Source: CAZSLZ01 sp964607865 (lineage in GTDB: Bacteria > Vulcanimicrobiota > JAJTBE01 > CAZSLZ01). Taken from it: DNA of 14,238 nucleotides. Below the pieces are notes generated by a model. The model ran no database searches. It worked only from the letters and a program-made list of their open reading frames with translations, and had not been told where the DNA came from. Of this stretch, positions 12,491 through 14,238 are shown piece after piece. The stretch is from positions 1 to 14,238 of the forward strand of contig CAZSLZ010000088.1 in NCBI GenBank assembly GCA_964607865.1, written 5' to 3'. How positions within the stretch are numbered: position 1 is the stretch's first letter; each line of letters opens with the position of its first letter. The position numbers were made by a program, and so were the translations under genes.

Positions 12491-13348
12491 ATGCCACGTA
12501 CCAAGCCTTTGGTTCAGAATTATCTTAGAGCCAACAAAAGTTTTCCATCGGTATGGTGCCCCGGCTGCGGCAACGGAGTTATACTGAGCAGTATCCTCCG
12601 GGCAATTCAGAGCCGGGGATGGGATAAAAACAATATAGCCATGGTAAGCGGTATCGGTTGTTCGGGACGGATGCCTGTATATGCCGATTTCAATACCCTG
12701 CATACCACCCATGGCAGGGCGCTGGCTTACGCTACCGGCCTTAAACTGGCCAATCCCAAACTGAACGTTATAGTTATAATGGGCGATGGAGATTCCATGG
12801 CCATTGGTGGTAATCATTTCATACATACCTGTCGAAGAAATGTAAGCCTTACCGCCATTGTTATTAATAATCGCATATACGGTATGACCGGTGGCCAGTA
12901 TTCTCCCACTACCCCCACCGCCCACCGGGCAACCACCTGCACCTATGGCAACATCGATCAACCTTTCGATGTTTCCAGCCTGGCTGTGGCAGCGGGGGCG
13001 TCTTTTGTGGGACGCAGCACTGTGGCTCACCCCAGGGAACTTGAAAAAATTGTCAACCGGGCATTGGAAAAACCGGGGTTTGCCGTGGTGGAGGCCATGT
13101 CCAATTGCCACACTTATTATGGCAGAATGAACCAGGTGGGTAAGAGTGTGGATATGGTGAAATGGTTCAAAGAAAATACAGTCTCCCATAAAGTTGCTCC
13201 TGAAAAACAGGAAGGAAAGATTACCAGGGGAATTTTTGTGGATAAGGACCTGCTTGGTTTTATTGATTTTTACGCCAAACTGGTAGAAGATTCCCTTATT
13301 AGAAAGATGGAGCTTCTGGAAAGCAGAAAACAAAGACAGGAACAATAA
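12491..13348 (+). CDS. korB: 2-oxoacid:ferredoxin oxidoreductase, beta subunit (thiamine diphosphate-binding)
   Basis: A 285-residue catalytic subunit that binds the thiamine diphosphate and a 4Fe-4S cluster. The cofactor motif is GDGDSMAIGGNH (98-109), completed by INN (125-127), the GDGx(20+)NN pattern. Cluster ligands are likely Cys23 and Cys26 (WCPGCGNG), Cys57 (GIGCSG) and Cys206 (SNCHTYYGR), the four conserved positions in this family; the Cys-His-Thr context of the last differs from the more common CVTFN. HTTHGRALAYATGLKLANP is also characteristic. AGGAGG overlaps the alpha-subunit stop, 11 bases before ATG, which supports translational coupling. The C-terminal 25 residues are charged and variable. 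Confidence 0.92.
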   Translation: MPRTKPLVQNYLRANKSFPSVWCPGCGNGVILSSILRAIQSRGWDKNNIAMVSGIGCSGRMPVYADFNTLHTTHGRALAYATGLKLANPKLNVIVIMGDGDSMAIGGNHFIHTCRRNVSLTAIVINNRIYGMTGGQYSPTTPTAHRATTCTYGNIDQPFDVSSLAVAAGASFVGRSTVAHPRELEKIVNRALEKPGFAVVEAMSNCHTYYGRMNQVGKSVDMVKWFKENTVSHKVAPEKQEGKITRGIFVDKDLLGFIDFYAKLVEDSLIRKMELLESRKQRQEQ

Positions 13349-13372
13349 TAAAGCATTTGGAGGCCTGACAGA

Positions 13373-13918
13373 ATGACCAGGTATGATATAAGATTAGCTG
13401 GCATGGGCGGCCAGGGATTGATTCTTGCTGGAACAATCCTGGGGGAAGCCGGTGCTGTTTACGAAAAAAAACATACAATTCAGACCATAAGTTATGCACC
13501 GTTGGTAAGAGGAGCGCCCAGCAGATCCGAGGTGGTTATTTCCGATGACCCAATTCATTACCCCGAAGTTGAAGACGCCGATGTTTTGTTGGCTTTGAGC
13601 CAGGAATCCTTCGATGTTTTCAAGGACAGAATAAAGCCCGGTGGATTTATAATTGCCGATATAGATAATATTGAAACTGTGGATAGAAGTTATGTAGAGA
13701 AGTTTGAGATTTCAAAAATGGCTAAAATGTCCACAGGACGAACCATTACCAGCAGTATTGTGGGGTTGGGCTTAATCTCTGCTCTTACAGGGACTGTTTC
13801 CAGGGAATCTCTGGAGAATGCCATACGGGGACGGGCTCCGAAAGGAACCATAGAAATTAACCTCAGAGCGCTGGAAGAAGGGCTGTCGGTAAGCTCAAAC
13901 CGAAATAAAAGTAAGTAA
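13373..13918 (+). CDS. korC: 2-oxoacid:ferredoxin oxidoreductase, gamma subunit
   Basis: A 181-residue subunit of the gamma domain type, which packs against the alpha and beta subunits and contributes to CoA binding and assembly. The family signature GMGGQGLILAG (10-20) is near the N-terminus, followed by SYAPLVRGAPSRSEVVIS, characteristic of KorC/VorG-type gamma subunits, and DVLLALSQESFD. The ATG follows GGAGG at 9 bases and lies 24 bases after the beta-subunit stop. Last gene of the operon, closed by a perfect palindromic hairpin. Confidence 0.92.
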   Translation: MTRYDIRLAGMGGQGLILAGTILGEAGAVYEKKHTIQTISYAPLVRGAPSRSEVVISDDPIHYPEVEDADVLLALSQESFDVFKDRIKPGGFIIADIDNIETVDRSYVEKFEISKMAKMSTGRTITSSIVGLGLISALTGTVSRESLENAIRGRAPKGTIEINLRALEEGLSVSSNRNKSK

Positions 13919-13932
13919 AAAATATCCATGTT

Positions 13933-13958
13933 AAGAAGGGCGGTTAACCGCCCTTCTT
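13933..13958. terminator. Palindromic hairpin between convergent genes
   Basis: aagaagggcgg pairs perfectly with ccgcccttctt around ttaa (11-bp stem). The T-run is weak on both strands (ttcttctaat on plus). Its position between the convergent korC stop and the minus-strand partial gene stop fits a shared terminator. Confidence 0.7.
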
Positions 13959-13990
13959 CTAATATCAACAGAAGTATTTCAGTTAATCTA

Positions 13991-14238
13991 TTACCAGCGT
14001 TGTTTTTTTACTTCCCAGGAAGTTTTTAATATATTCTGTAATAAATCGGCAGGAGCTTCCTCAATTATCAGAACGTCGCTATCTGCCTTGCCAATGTAGC
14101 AATATGTGTTGCCAGTTTTTGCCAAATAAGCTTTGTTGGCGGATTTTTTTACCAGTTGAAAGTTTGAATACTTCCGTAAAAGAAGATCCTGGTAACTTTT
14201 AAAAAATTCCTGGGCGTCTTTTTCTGTATCCCATGTGG
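13991..14238 (-). CDS. Unrecognised protein, C-terminal 81 residues only
   Basis: The minus strand is open from the right edge to a TAA at 13991-13993. The start lies outside the window. The visible part begins TWDTEKDAQEFFKSYQDLL and contains an amphipathic helix, a beta hairpin-like stretch (KAYLAKTGNTYCYIGKADSDVLIIEEAP) and a basic end KKQRW. The WDTExDAxEF phrase resembles the C-termini of some exported archaeal and bacterial proteins of unknown function; this is a memory-based resemblance, not an assignment. Coding character is supported by codon regularity, lack of stops and the hairpin placed after its stop. Confidence 0.65.
   Translation of the reverse strand, partial: TWDTEKDAQEFFKSYQDLLLRKYSNFQLVKKSANKAYLAKTGNTYCYIGKADSDVLIIEEAPADLLQNILKTSWEVKKQRW

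Noticed and set aside
12470..13345. A 291-codon open frame on the minus strand opposite korB
   Set aside because: korB on the plus strand has full thiamine and iron-sulfur motifs and a strong ribosome binding site. The opposite frame has no recognisable domain and is a by-product of codon bias.
1..14238. CRISPR arrays, phage or plasmid genes, complete insertion sequences
   Set aside because: I saw no regularly spaced repeats, transposase, integrase or replication genes on either strand.

Overview
The window looks like chromosome from an anaerobic, fairly low-GC bacterium. It has strong AGGAGG-type ribosome binding sites, frequent GTG and TTG starts, short operons closed by clear intrinsic terminators, a superoxide reductase, and a four-subunit ferredoxin-dependent 2-oxoacid oxidoreductase. 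A Clostridia-like Firmicute is my best guess from these traits, but nothing in the window fixes the taxon. I see no phage, plasmid, CRISPR or complete insertion-sequence genes.

Layout. 1-1016: 3' part of an OFA-like major facilitator transporter. 1017-1504: no credible gene, but a degenerate interspersed repeat with inverted ends. 1505-1846 (-): small exported beta-rich protein, divergent from an MscS-family channel (1983-2852, +), with a perfect 9-bp inverted repeat between them. 2952-5302 (+): three-gene operon of a DJ-1/PfpI protein, a flavin disulfide-reductase-like enzyme lacking the usual C-terminal His/Glu pair, and superoxide reductase, with terminators before and after. 5408-5734 (+): cysteine-rich ArsR-type repressor. 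7305-5760 (-): stand-alone receiver domain followed by an exported HAD acid phosphatase fused to a chagasin-like (I42) domain. 7392-7508: intergenic segment that folds into a possible pseudoknotted RNA ending in a plus-strand terminator. 8543-7506 and 9575-8670 (-): GT9-like and GT2 glycosyltransferases. 9728-10609 (+): TIM-barrel sugar isomerase/epimerase-like protein. 10948-13918 (+): korDABC-type operon. 13991-14238 (-): C-terminal end of an unrecognised protein.

How the genes fit together. The 2952-5302 operon reads as an oxygen/oxidative-stress module: superoxide reductase detoxifies superoxide, the flavoprotein is a possible electron donor or thiol enzyme, and the DJ-1-like protein may deal with damaged proteins or reactive carbonyls. 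The Kor operon links 2-oxoacid decarboxylation to reduced ferredoxin and acyl-CoA, which is core anaerobic metabolism. The glycosyltransferases and perhaps the TIM-barrel protein suggest surface-glycan synthesis. The most unusual items are the phosphatase-chagasin fusion, the pseudoknot-plus-terminator segment, and the variant flavoprotein beside superoxide reductase.
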